DNA from: an uncultured Spirochaetaceae bacterium
Lineage (GTDB): Bacteria; Spirochaetota; Spirochaetia; Treponematales; Treponemataceae
Direction: 5' to 3'
DNA length: 13,038 bases
NCBI GenBank assembly: GCA_902773215.1
Contig: CACYDQ010000492.1
Location: 1-13,038, forward strand
The notes beneath the pieces are model-generated. The model was given only the letters and a program-made list of their open reading frames with translations, had not been told where the DNA came from and made no database searches. Shown here one piece after another: positions 1 to 5,182 of this stretch. How positions within the stretch are numbered: position 1 is the stretch's first letter; every line of letters starts with the position of its first letter. The translations under genes and the position numbers were made by a program.

Positions 1-1
1 A

Positions 2-145
2 TCGGAGGAGCTGGGGGTCAGCCCCGAGGCCCTGCGCCGGGCGGACGGGGGCTGCGTGTCCATCCCCATGACCGGGCTCAAGGCTTCGCTCAACGTCGGC
101 GTTGCCTTCGGCATCCTGATGCAGGCCTGGACCGGCGGGAGATAA
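2..145 (+). CDS. SpoU/TrmH-family RNA 2'-O-methyltransferase, C-terminal end (partial)
   Basis: Only the last 47 codons are in the window; the 5' part lies off the left edge. The readable tail contains V-S-I-P-M-T-G-L-K-A-S-L-N-V-G-V-A-F-G-I-L, which matches the SPOUT methyltransferase motif 3 (IPM.G...SLNV..A..I) that forms the trefoil knot and binds S-adenosylmethionine. Family members methylate the ribose 2'-OH of rRNA or tRNA in the cytoplasm. The substrate cannot be told from this fragment (TrmH, RlmB and other members share the motif). The stop codon lies inside the left arm of a long hairpin (126-179), so transcription probably ends right behind the gene. The assignment to the superfamily is secure; the exact member is not. 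Confidence 0.8.
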   Translation, partial: SEELGVSPEALRRADGGCVSIPMTGLKASLNVGVAFGILMQAWTGGR

Positions 146-179
146 AAGCGGCTTCGGTAAGCCTCCCTGCCGGTCCAGG
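126..179. terminator. Hairpin between convergent genes, probable bidirectional terminator
   Basis: The 11 bases at 126-136 pair perfectly with 169-179, and 137-141 pair with 163-167 around one bulged base. The loop contains a further small stem (GGCTT-CGGT-AAGCC). It sits between two convergent stop codons (145 on plus, 189 on minus) and overlaps the first. No clean T-tract follows on either strand, so a terminator role is inferred from stem strength and position. Confidence 0.5.
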
Positions 180-188
180 TCATTTGGA

Positions 189-956
189 CTACTGGTTCAC
201 GGCCTCAGGCAGGGCTTCGGCACCGGCTTCGCTGGCAAGCTCCTTCTCGTAGCGCTTCTCGCAGAACTTGCAGATCGTTCCCTTGCCCGCGTCAATCGCC
301 TCCTGCGCGGTCCCAGTCGTCAGCGTCTCGGAGCGGTCAAGCGCCTGGCAGTCCTCGTAAAGGTGGAACTTCTTGCCGTGCTCGGTCCAGTACACGCCGG
401 TTCCCGCGTTGGCCTCGGCGACGGCCTCCTGTGACAGGGGGTTCCAGTCGTAGCTGGCAAGGCCGCACACCAGCATGAGGACGGCGGCGACGGCGGTTCC
501 GACGGCCTTGGTCTTCTTGTCGGCCTTCTCGTCCTTGAGCAGGATGATGATGAAGGGGATGAAGGCGACCGCGCTGACCAGTACGCCCATGTTGTTCCAC
601 AGCCAGAACTTGAGCGCGTTCTTCTGGGAAGCGGGATCGATGTGGTTGGCTTTCTTCCACAGGGTGGAACCGATGATGACACAGACAGCGTCTACGACCA
701 GCGCGGCGATGGCCTTGTACAGCGGGTCAATCTGGGGAAGGACGAGCAGCTTCTCCAGGAACAGGGCAATGGCGAGCACCTCGAACACGACCGCGACGAG
801 CCACAGGATGACGGCCCCGACGCGGAGGCCCGTGGCGTTTCCCGTCTGCTGGACGGCACCGGGCTTCCCTGCGGGCCTCGTGCCCGGCTTGACGGCCTCT
901 CCGGTGGAGGCCGACACAATCTTATGCTCCTTCTTGGGCTTCTTCTCTTCTGCCAT
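189..956 (-). CDS. Membrane protein with four predicted TM segments and a C-terminal His/Cys domain
   Basis: A 255-residue protein whose function I do not recognise. Residues 1-42 are charged and Lys/Pro-rich (cytoplasmic-looking). Hydrophobic segments fall near 43-67, 79-100, 117-140 and 151-169. After the last one comes a hydrophilic domain with H198-x4-C203 and, 26 residues later, C229-K-F-C232. Small domains of the type 'K-x-Y/F-H-x-x-x-C ... C-x-x-C' are often fused to membrane or secreted proteins and are thought to bind metal; that role is inference here. The start is supported by a GAGGAG ribosome site 7 nt upstream. A promoter candidate lies about 75 bp upstream (1032-1060), and the leader contains a short hairpin (CCCGGA/TCCGGG). 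It converges with the methyltransferase gene. It may take part in envelope stress or metal handling, but nothing in the sequence shows this. Confidence 0.8.
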   Translation of the reverse strand: MAEEKKPKKEHKIVSASTGEAVKPGTRPAGKPGAVQQTGNATGLRVGAVILWLVAVVFEVLAIALFLEKLLVLPQIDPLYKAIAALVVDAVCVIIGSTLWKKANHIDPASQKNALKFWLWNNMGVLVSAVAFIPFIIILLKDEKADKKTKAVGTAVAAVLMLVCGLASYDWNPLSQEAVAEANAGTGVYWTEHGKKFHLYEDCQALDRSETLTTGTAQEAIDAGKGTICKFCEKRYEKELASEAGAEALPEAVNQ

Positions 957-1031
957 AATTCAACTCCTCTATTCGATGAATTTCGATATTCAGCCCCCGG
1001 ACAAAGCCTCCGGGATGCGTTATGGGTGAAA

Positions 1032-1060
1032 AGTATACACAATCCCGAGGATTTCCACAA
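1032..1060 (-). promoter_or_regulatory. Candidate sigma-70 promoter of the membrane-protein gene
   Basis: On the minus strand TTGTGG (1055-1060) and TATACT (1032-1037) are separated by 17 bp, about 75 bp before the start codon at 956. The -10 box is good and the -35 box is weak (three consensus bases). Confidence 0.4.
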
Positions 1061-1149
1061 GACGGCGGCGGCGGACGGACCGGGCGCATTACGAAGCATG
1101 GCGGACCGGCCTGCTACCGTTTCCGCCCCCGCACAGAAGCTCCGGCCAT

Positions 1150-1182
1150 AAAAAAGGCGGCACGCCCCGGGGGAAGGCCGCC
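1150..1182 (-). terminator. Rho-independent terminator of the lipoprotein gene
   Basis: Read on the minus strand: GGCGGC, a C/G-rich loop region with an inner CCCC/GGGG, then GCCGCC followed directly by TTTTTT (1155-1150). It lies about 70 bp after the lipoprotein stop codon. The stem is also one copy of the dispersed palindromic repeat found at 3776 and 4396. Confidence 0.7.
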
Positions 1183-1197
1183 TGATGCCCGAATGGT

Positions 1198-1234
1198 GGG
1201 GCAGTCTCAAAAGCAACCGGCTTTTTGAAACTGC
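1198..1234. repeat. Inverted repeat (stem-loop) upstream of the terminator
   Basis: GGGGCAGT-CTCAAAA-GC and GCTTTTTGA-AACTGCCCC face each other around a loop of about five bases with one bulge. It lies between the lipoprotein stop codon (1250) and the T-tract terminator. In the minus transcript it would form a second hairpin that could protect the 3' end. Confidence 0.5.
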
Positions 1235-1249
1235 CCCTGCTGCTTTTCT

Positions 1250-2359
1250 CTATTCGTAGTAGACTTCTACACTACCTAACGATAAAGCACCCTCTGATCT
1301 CAGAATTATTGAGTCCGAATTGATATTTGTTATTGTTGCAGTGCCTCCGCTGATAGCTATTGTGCCTTTATCCGTTCTCAGCTTATTTATATCATTCCAG
1401 CTTTGTGTAACTTCAACACGCGTAATTCTTTCTCCCATCGGAGTTGTAATCGTAGCAATTTTGCCGGAGCCGCTGTGTAGATAAATGCCATCGCCCTGAA
1501 CATCCGTAGCAGTCAGCTTGGCATGGGTTTCTGTGTATTCACAGGTTCCCGCGGTCAGCCTAAAAGATACACTACCCGGAACTATTGTAACAACCGTAAG
1601 CTCGTAGCTTGCGGTATTTGTCGCATAAGTGTAGTTCGCGCTGTCCGCCACGGTTGCGGTGATGGAGGCGGTTCCTGCGGCGACGATTGTAACTTCACCC
1701 GTGCCGGCATCCACTGTCGCAACCGCAGTATTTGACGAGGCATAGCTGACGGTGCCGTCGCCTGTGTTTGTAAGCGCGTTGGTAAAGGCACTGGCACTCG
1801 TCGCCTTTGTGACGGAGCTTGTCGCATAGCTTATCGTCGCAGCCGGTAACGATACCGTGAGCGTGTAGCTTGCGGTGTTTGTCGCGTAGGTGCAGGTTGC
1901 GCTGTCCGCCGCGGTCGCGGTTATGGTGGTCGATCCTGCGGCGACGATTGTGACTTCGCCTGTGCCGGCATCCACTGTCGCAACCGCAGTATCTGACGAG
2001 GTGTAGCTGACGCTGCCGTCGCCTGTTTTTGTAAGCGCGTTGGTAAAGGCACTGTCTGTCGTCGTCTTGCTGACGGTGCTTGTCGCATAGCTTATCGCCC
2101 CAGCCGTCGGTGGCGTTGGAGTGGGTGACGGCGTGGGTGTGGGTGTCGGCGTGGGTGTGGGTGTCGGGGTAGGCGTGGGCGTCGGTGTGGGTGTGGGTGT
2201 CGGTGTGGGGGTACTGCCGGAAGTGCTGCCGGTGAGCGGCGCGTTCTCTGATTTTTCGCCCCTGTACCAGTCCTCGTTCCAGTAGTCGCAGGACGCGACC
2301 ATCATGACCGACGCGGCAATGGCGCATGCCGCCGCCAGCCGTAAGAGAGTTTTCTTCAT
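1250..2359 (-). CDS. Lipoprotein with Thr-Pro linker and two Ig-like (Big_2-type) repeats
   Basis: A 369-residue envelope lipoprotein. Residues 1-23 form a signal peptide (MKK, hydrophobic core) ending in V-A-S-C24, a relaxed lipobox typical of spirochaetes; C24 would be lipidated. Residues 50-83 are an almost pure Thr-Pro repeat, a stiff linker lifting the rest from the membrane. Two near-identical domains follow (about 88-169 and 175-256, period 87 residues), each with the A-V-A-T-V-D-x-G-T-G-E-V-T-I-V-A-A-G pattern of bacterial Ig-like group 2 domains. A C-terminal region of about 105 residues, predicted beta-rich, is not recognised. An AAGGAG ribosome site 9 nt upstream supports the start, and TATAAT at 2393-2398 (minus) is a good -10 box. 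Ig-like lipoproteins are usually surface adhesins or polymer binders; the ligand here is unknown. It is a single gene unit with its own terminator. Confidence 0.85.
   Translation of the reverse strand: MKKTLLRLAAACAIAASVMMVASCDYWNEDWYRGEKSENAPLTGSTSGSTPTPTPTPTPTPTPTPTPTPTPTPTPTPSPTPTPPTAGAISYATSTVSKTTTDSAFTNALTKTGDGSVSYTSSDTAVATVDAGTGEVTIVAAGSTTITATAADSATCTYATNTASYTLTVSLPAATISYATSSVTKATSASAFTNALTNTGDGTVSYASSNTAVATVDAGTGEVTIVAAGTASITATVADSANYTYATNTASYELTVVTIVPGSVSFRLTAGTCEYTETHAKLTATDVQGDGIYLHSGSGKIATITTPMGERITRVEVTQSWNDINKLRTDKGTIAISGGTATITNINSDSIILRSEGALSLGSVEVYYE
1592..2098 (-). repeat. Two 261-bp direct repeats inside the lipoprotein gene
   Basis: The Ig-like domain is encoded twice with high nucleotide identity (for example the stretch starting at 1681 recurs at 1942, exactly 261 bp away). 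High DNA identity suggests recent duplication or ongoing gene conversion; unequal recombination would add or remove whole domains in frame. Confidence 0.8.
2108..2212 (-). repeat. Thr-Pro coding microsatellite
   Basis: Roughly 17 hexamer units encoding Thr-Pro, mostly GT-GGG/GT-CGG on the plus strand. The unit length keeps the frame, so slippage would change linker length rather than switch the gene off. Confidence 0.8.
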
Positions 2360-2420
2360 TCTTCTGCTCCTTGATACTTGTATTTCTGGACTATTATATT
2401 TCTTATCCCCGGAAAAACGG

Positions 2421-2465
2421 CCGCGATGCGCCCGACTGAGCCGACCGCATCGCGGATTTTCTCAC
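2421..2465. terminator. Strong GC-rich hairpin terminator
   Basis: CCGCGATGCG (2421-2430) and CGCATCGCGG (2446-2455) form a perfect 10-bp stem with a 15-nt loop. On the minus strand it is followed by CCGTTTTTCC; on the plus strand by ATTTTCTC. It most plausibly ends leftward transcription from the promoter at 2616-2644 or from the decayed Rpn gene. It also lies just upstream of the lipoprotein -10 box. Confidence 0.65.
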
Positions 2466-2495
2466 GGAGGAAATAGACATGTATAGGATAGTTAC

Positions 2496-2576
2496 TTAGG
2501 ACAGAGTTATGGCTGTATGGAGCTGTATGGAGCTGTATGGAGCTGTATGGAGCTGTATGGAAGAAACTTCCTTCAT
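2496..2576 (-). CDS. Possible 26-residue peptide encoded across a 10-bp tandem repeat
   Basis: After the strong promoter at 2616-2644 the first ATG (2576) opens 26 codons (MKEVSSIQLHTAPYSS..., ending T-L-S). Because 10-bp repeats are read in triplets, the peptide shows a 10-residue period (SSIQLHTAPY, then SSIQLHTA). A purine stretch GAGAGG lies about 13 nt upstream, a poor ribosome site. It may be a leader peptide, an sRNA with no translation, or chance. No family recognised. Confidence 0.2.
   Translation of the reverse strand: MKEVSSIQLHTAPYSSIQLHTAITLS
2511..2560. repeat. Five tandem copies of a 10-bp unit
   Basis: GGCTGTATGG followed by four exact copies of AGCTGTATGG. The 10-bp period is one helical turn, so every copy faces the same side of the DNA. 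It lies between a consensus-like promoter and a strong terminator. Confidence 0.95.
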
Positions 2577-2615
2577 TTTTTCTTCGGTTCCTCTCAGTCC
2601 TAATATTCTATTATC

Positions 2616-2644
2616 ATAATACCATGTTATGCCCCTCCTGTCAA
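2616..2644 (-). promoter_or_regulatory. Near-consensus sigma-70 promoter pointing left
   Basis: Minus strand TTGACA (2639-2644), 17-bp spacer, TATTAT (2616-2621). Transcription would start near 2609 and run through the 10-bp repeats to the hairpin at 2421-2455, giving an RNA of about 190 nt. Immediately upstream (2646-2660) lies a 15-bp string identical to part of the Rpn gene at 3169-3183, perhaps an Rpn scrap. Confidence 0.6.
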
Positions 2645-2756
2645 GTATGAATATGATGTTAAGCAGGGCGGAGGCGCGGGCGGTTCCATGCCGCCCGCAC
2701 ACTCAGGCAAGTACCGTGTCAGGAACGGAGGTTTCTGACTGCCTGGCAAGAAATGC

Positions 2757-3713
2757 CTACAGCTTCTCTATTTCAGCAACGGACAAACCCGTTATCTGCG
2801 AGACCTGGGATACAGGCAGCCCCATCGCAAGGGCCCTGCGGGCAGATTCCTTGAAGCCCTCATCACGTCCCACCTTGCGCCCCTTTTCCATACCCTCGTC
2901 AAGGCCTTCTCTCCGGGCAGCCCGTAAGGCCTGAGATGCGGTCGCGCTCATGGAGCTCCAGATGATACTGGGTCAGCCACAAGTCGCGGTCCGCGCTGAT
3001 TGATGACAGTGATTTCTGTGCCTGCATAAGTCCCTCCTTCTTGCTTGTCAACACATCTATGATGCCCTTCTTCTCTGGATTGTCAGCGTCTTTCAAGAAA
3101 ATGGCCCAGTTCTCAAGGTCCGTGTTGGTCTCAAGGCTCCCTTCCAGTTTCACGGCCTCGGGAAGCTCTATGAATATGATGTTGAGCGAGTTTGAAAGCT
3201 CCCGACCGTCCTTTGTCCTCATCGCATATCGGCTCACGGGCGTCTTCTTCACTTTGCGGTTGCGGGTTTCGACACGTTTTTGGAGACGTATTCAAAGTCA
3301 AGGACACTTATCTGGTAGACGGTCGGAGCCTTCTCCCAGCCGTCCCCTTTTTTCAGGTAAGTCGTCTCAAGACGGGCAACCTGGTACTCGGCCCGCTTGC
3401 CGTAGTCGTACTGCTAGTTGAATGCCTGCATTTCTATGTCCGCCGATAAACCGTCGTCAAACTCGCAGGAGATGTCATAACTGACATTCCTCTGTCCGAT
3501 AAAGCCGATGGGAGCATCGTTGTTGCGAATCTCAAAATGCGTAATCTTCCGCTCGGTCGCGGCTTCCAGAAAGGACTGCAGCGCGCCCTTCGACTCCGGC
3601 GTGTCCTGCGTGAACAGGGCCTTGAATGTGGAGTCGATGCGCGGGTTTAGCAGTGCGCCCGTCCCGGCCTGGGAAGCGTATTCCTCTTCGTTCCTGTACT
3701 CTGCCTGTGCCAT
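2757..3713 (-). pseudogene. Rpn-family recombination-promoting nuclease / putative transposase, degraded
   Basis: Reassembling the frames gives about 318 residues, normal for the PD-(D/E)XK family known as Rpn or T_den_put_tspse. Part one (3713-3414, 99 aa) begins MAQAEYRNEE and has the N-P-R-I-D-S-T-F-K opening and a D80 ... E94-M-Q96 active-site pattern (E-x-Q instead of E-x-K). An in-frame TAG at 3414-3416 then interrupts it, and the same frame continues with QYDYGKRAEYQVARL. A doubled GT at about 3272-3275 shifts the frame, giving PVSRYAMRTKDGREL and LNIIFIELPEAV down to RISGL. A one-base insertion near 2925 shifts it back, giving the Arg/Gly-rich coil and a short helix-turn-helix-like tail (MGLPVSQVSQITGLS) to 2757. 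Three lesions make it a pseudogene unless sequencing errors are involved. The start codon lies 6 nt after TATACT with no ribosome site. Confidence 0.85.
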
Positions 3714-3719
3714 GCCGAC

Positions 3720-3748
3720 AGTATACCACGGATTCAGGCTTTCAACAA
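3720..3748 (-). promoter_or_regulatory. Promoter of the degraded Rpn gene (leaderless type)
   Basis: Minus strand TTGTTG (3743-3748), 17-bp spacer, TATACT (3720-3725), then six bases and ATG (3713). Transcription would start at or next to the start codon. Confidence 0.5.
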
Positions 3749-3775
3749 TGGCCCGACGTAGCGGAACCTACGGAC

Positions 3776-3826
3776 AGGCGGCCCGCCCCGGGGGAAGGCC
3801 ACCCGATGGCGAGTGCGGGGCACGGC
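3776..3826. repeat. Dispersed palindromic repeat, copy 2
   Basis: Positions 3776-3808 match 1155-1187 at about 30 of 33 bases (AGGCGGC-CGCCCCGGGGG-AAGGCC core). Positions 3794-3825 match 4396-4427 at about 29 of 32. It is a REP-like intergenic element seen three times in the window, always outside intact genes. Confidence 0.75.
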
Positions 3827-3931
3827 GGATACCGCTCAGGCACGGCGGCCCGCCGTCAGGTGATGCCCGCGCCACAGGCGGACACTGCACGCACAAAAGC
3901 GTACAGCACCTCCGCCCCAAGCCGAACCGAT

Positions 3932-3987
3932 TATCCCCGAAAAAGTGTATAAAATCCATCAAAGTATCCCCGAAAAAATGTAAAAAA
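3932..3987 (+). repeat. Pair of 23-bp direct repeats 33 bp apart
   Basis: TATCCCCGAAAAA-(G/A)-TGTA-(T/A)-AAAA occurs at 3932 and 3965, about 21 of 23 positions identical. The spacing is close to three helical turns, and the pair lies just before a good ribosome site and ATG (4005). It could be a protein-binding pair or the end of a mobile element. Confidence 0.6.
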
Positions 3988-4004
3988 CCACAAGGGAGGC
4001 CGCT

Positions 4005-4341
4005 ATGGACAGGGACATCATCGCAAGGCTGGCAGAATGAGATAGGCGAATTGGACAGGCTCACCATCATAGAGCTTGCGGACGAGGTCACACGGGCTTT
4101 GGCCTCGAAGTATTCTAACGTCATGCAGGGGGTGGACAACATCATGAGAGGACCTATCATCGAGACGAAGGCGAAGAAGGCCTGGAACGCCGGGATGCAG
4201 AAAGGCATGCAGCAGGGGATTTTCTCCGCGTATAATGACCTGATAAAGTCGGGCCTGCTCTCCATGAAGGACGCGGCCGCAAAGCTGGGGATGAGCGAGG
4301 CGGACCTTTCCAAGCAGTTCGCGTCCTTTTCCCTGAAGTAA
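4005..4341 (+). pseudogene. Frameshifted Rpn-like C-terminal fragment
   Basis: A good ribosome site (AGGGAGG, 5 nt) precedes ATG 4005, but that frame (MDRDIIARLAE) stops at 4038. The next frame over continues as NEIGELDRLTIIELADEV and runs to 4341, so one base has probably been gained or lost around 4030-4045. The tail has a Gly/Lys coil (KAWNAGMQKGMQQG) followed by a short segment, MKDAAAKLGMSEADLSKQF, with the same layout as the C-terminus of the Rpn proteins at 2757 and 7591 (coil, then A-x-x-MG-x-S-x-x-x-A/V-x-x-LG-x-S-x-x-E/D). The nuclease domain is absent. It is most likely a remnant; a short functional protein starting at a later codon cannot be excluded. Confidence 0.5.
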
Positions 4342-4395
4342 TCCCCATCTCTCACCCGGCGGACACCACACAGGTAAAGCCCTCCCCACTGGAGA

Positions 4396-4427
4396 GAAGG
4401 CCGCCTGATGGCGAGTGCAGGGCACGG
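4396..4427. repeat. Dispersed palindromic repeat, copy 3 (partial)
   Basis: GAAGGCCGCCTGATGG and the following CGAGTGCAGGGCACGG match copy 2 at about 29 of 32 bases. It lies between the Rpn-like fragment and the rhomboid promoter. A 12-bp scrap of the same core (CGGGGGAAGGCC) also lies at 5124-5135. Confidence 0.65.
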
Positions 4428-4438
4428 CCCGCACAGCC

Positions 4439-4468
4439 TTGAAACTGTGCCCCCAGATGGCTTATAAT
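4439..4468 (+). promoter_or_regulatory. Promoter of the rhomboid gene (leaderless type)
   Basis: TTGAAA (4439-4444), 18-bp spacer, TATAAT (4463-4468), seven bases, then ATG (4476). No Shine-Dalgarno sequence fits between, so the mRNA probably starts at the ATG. Confidence 0.65.
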
Positions 4469-4475
4469 CCCCCGT

Positions 4476-5114
4476 ATGCCAGCGAATTTCATCAGGCGGC
4501 CGTTCCGCTACAGCTTTTCCAATGCGACCTTCATGCTCATCGCCGTCAACGCGGCGGTCTTCCTGCTGACGAGCCTCTCGCCCCGGCTGAGGACCTGGCT
4601 CTCCATGAACGTCGTCATGGTCGTCCATTACCGCTGCTTCTGGCAGCCGGTGACCTATATGTTCACCCATGCGGGCGTGCGGCACCTCTTCTTCAACATG
4701 CTGGCCCTCTTCTTCTTCGGCCTGCCGGTGGAGAAGACGGTCGGCAGCAAAGAATTCCTCCTGCTCTATTTTTTCTGCGGCATCATGGACGGGCTCATCT
4801 CGCTCGCCTTCTACTACCTCGTGGGCGGATACGGGGTATTCCTATTGGGGGCTTCCGGGGCGGTGTACTCCCTGCTCCTCGCCTACGCGGTCATCTTTCC
4901 CCGGAGCCGTATATTCGTCTTCGGCCTCATACCCCTCCCCGCTCCCGTCATGGTCGCACTCTACGCCGCCATCGAATTCCTGAGCCAGTTCTCGGCGGAC
5001 GGGACCGCCCACTTCACCCACCTGACCGGCTTTGCCCTCGCATGGCTCTACCTCCGCGTCCGCATGGGCCTTAAGCCCGTCAAAATATGGAAGGACGCCT
5101 GGCGGGGCTTCTGA
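4476..5114 (+). CDS. Rhomboid-family intramembrane serine protease
   Basis: A 212-residue polytopic membrane protein. Diagnostic rhomboid features are in the right order: H70-L-F-F-N74 (the HxxxN motif of TM2 that helps form the oxyanion hole), G125-A-S127-G128 with nucleophile S127 in TM4, and H179-F-T-H182-L-T-G in the last TM, where H182 should be the catalytic base. Rhomboids cleave transmembrane segments of other membrane proteins inside the bilayer using this Ser-His dyad. The minimal six-TM form, without extra soluble domains, fits the length. The start at 4476 lies 7 nt behind TATAAT, with no ribosome site, so translation is probably leaderless. The next gene has its own promoter, so the two are not an obvious operon. 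The substrate is unknown; the surface lipoprotein and membrane protein nearby are not shown to be targets. Confidence 0.9.
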   Translation: MPANFIRRPFRYSFSNATFMLIAVNAAVFLLTSLSPRLRTWLSMNVVMVVHYRCFWQPVTYMFTHAGVRHLFFNMLALFFFGLPVEKTVGSKEFLLLYFFCGIMDGLISLAFYYLVGGYGVFLLGASGAVYSLLLAYAVIFPRSRIFVFGLIPLPAPVMVALYAAIEFLSQFSADGTAHFTHLTGFALAWLYLRVRMGLKPVKIWKDAWRGF

Positions 5115-5147
5115 CCGCTTTCACGGGGGAAGGCCGGACGGGGAGTC

Positions 5148-5176
5148 TTACCAAAAGTCCCGGATTGTGCTATACT
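5148..5176 (+). promoter_or_regulatory. Promoter of the HipA-like kinase gene (leaderless type)
   Basis: TTACCA (5148-5153), 17-bp spacer, TATACT (5171-5176), six bases, ATG (5183). This decides the start: the longer frame from 5087 would put the promoter inside the gene and overlap the rhomboid 3' end. Confidence 0.6.
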
Positions 5177-5182
5177 ACCCGT

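Larger units (their letters stand above)
3730..4004. other. Intergenic stretch with palindromic repeat copy and 33-bp-spaced direct repeats
   Basis: No gene is visible. Positions 3776-3826 hold the second copy of the dispersed GC-rich palindromic repeat, and 3840-3870 is further GC-rich, self-complementary sequence. Positions 3932-3987 are AT-richer, with two copies of TATCCCCGAAAAA spaced 33 bp apart, directly ahead of the ribosome site (AGGGAGG, 3993-3999) of the next frame. Confidence 0.6.

Noticed and set aside
692..1216. 174-residue minus frame upstream of and overlapping the membrane-protein gene
   Set aside because: Arg/Ser/Pro-rich, no ribosome site, and it covers the promoter and start of the supported gene in another frame.
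2466..2500. Six-codon plus-strand frame after a good GGAGG site (MYRIVT)
   Set aside because: Too short to support, no plus-strand promoter seen, and it follows a terminator hairpin; probably chance.
3508..4004. Upstream half of the long plus-strand frame that ends at 4341
   Set aside because: This part is antisense to the Rpn gene and crosses repeat DNA (AARPGGRPPDG is translated repeat); only the part after about 4036 looks like protein.
3768..4685. 305-residue open frame on the minus strand
   Set aside because: Pro/Arg/Gly-rich shadow composition, spans the repeat copies and runs antisense to the Rpn-like fragment and the rhomboid promoter and gene; no ribosome site.
5087..5182. Longer N-terminus for the HipA-like kinase
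   Set aside because: It would overlap the rhomboid gene and contain the kinase promoter; the residues are not family-like and family similarity begins at MERLTYTL.
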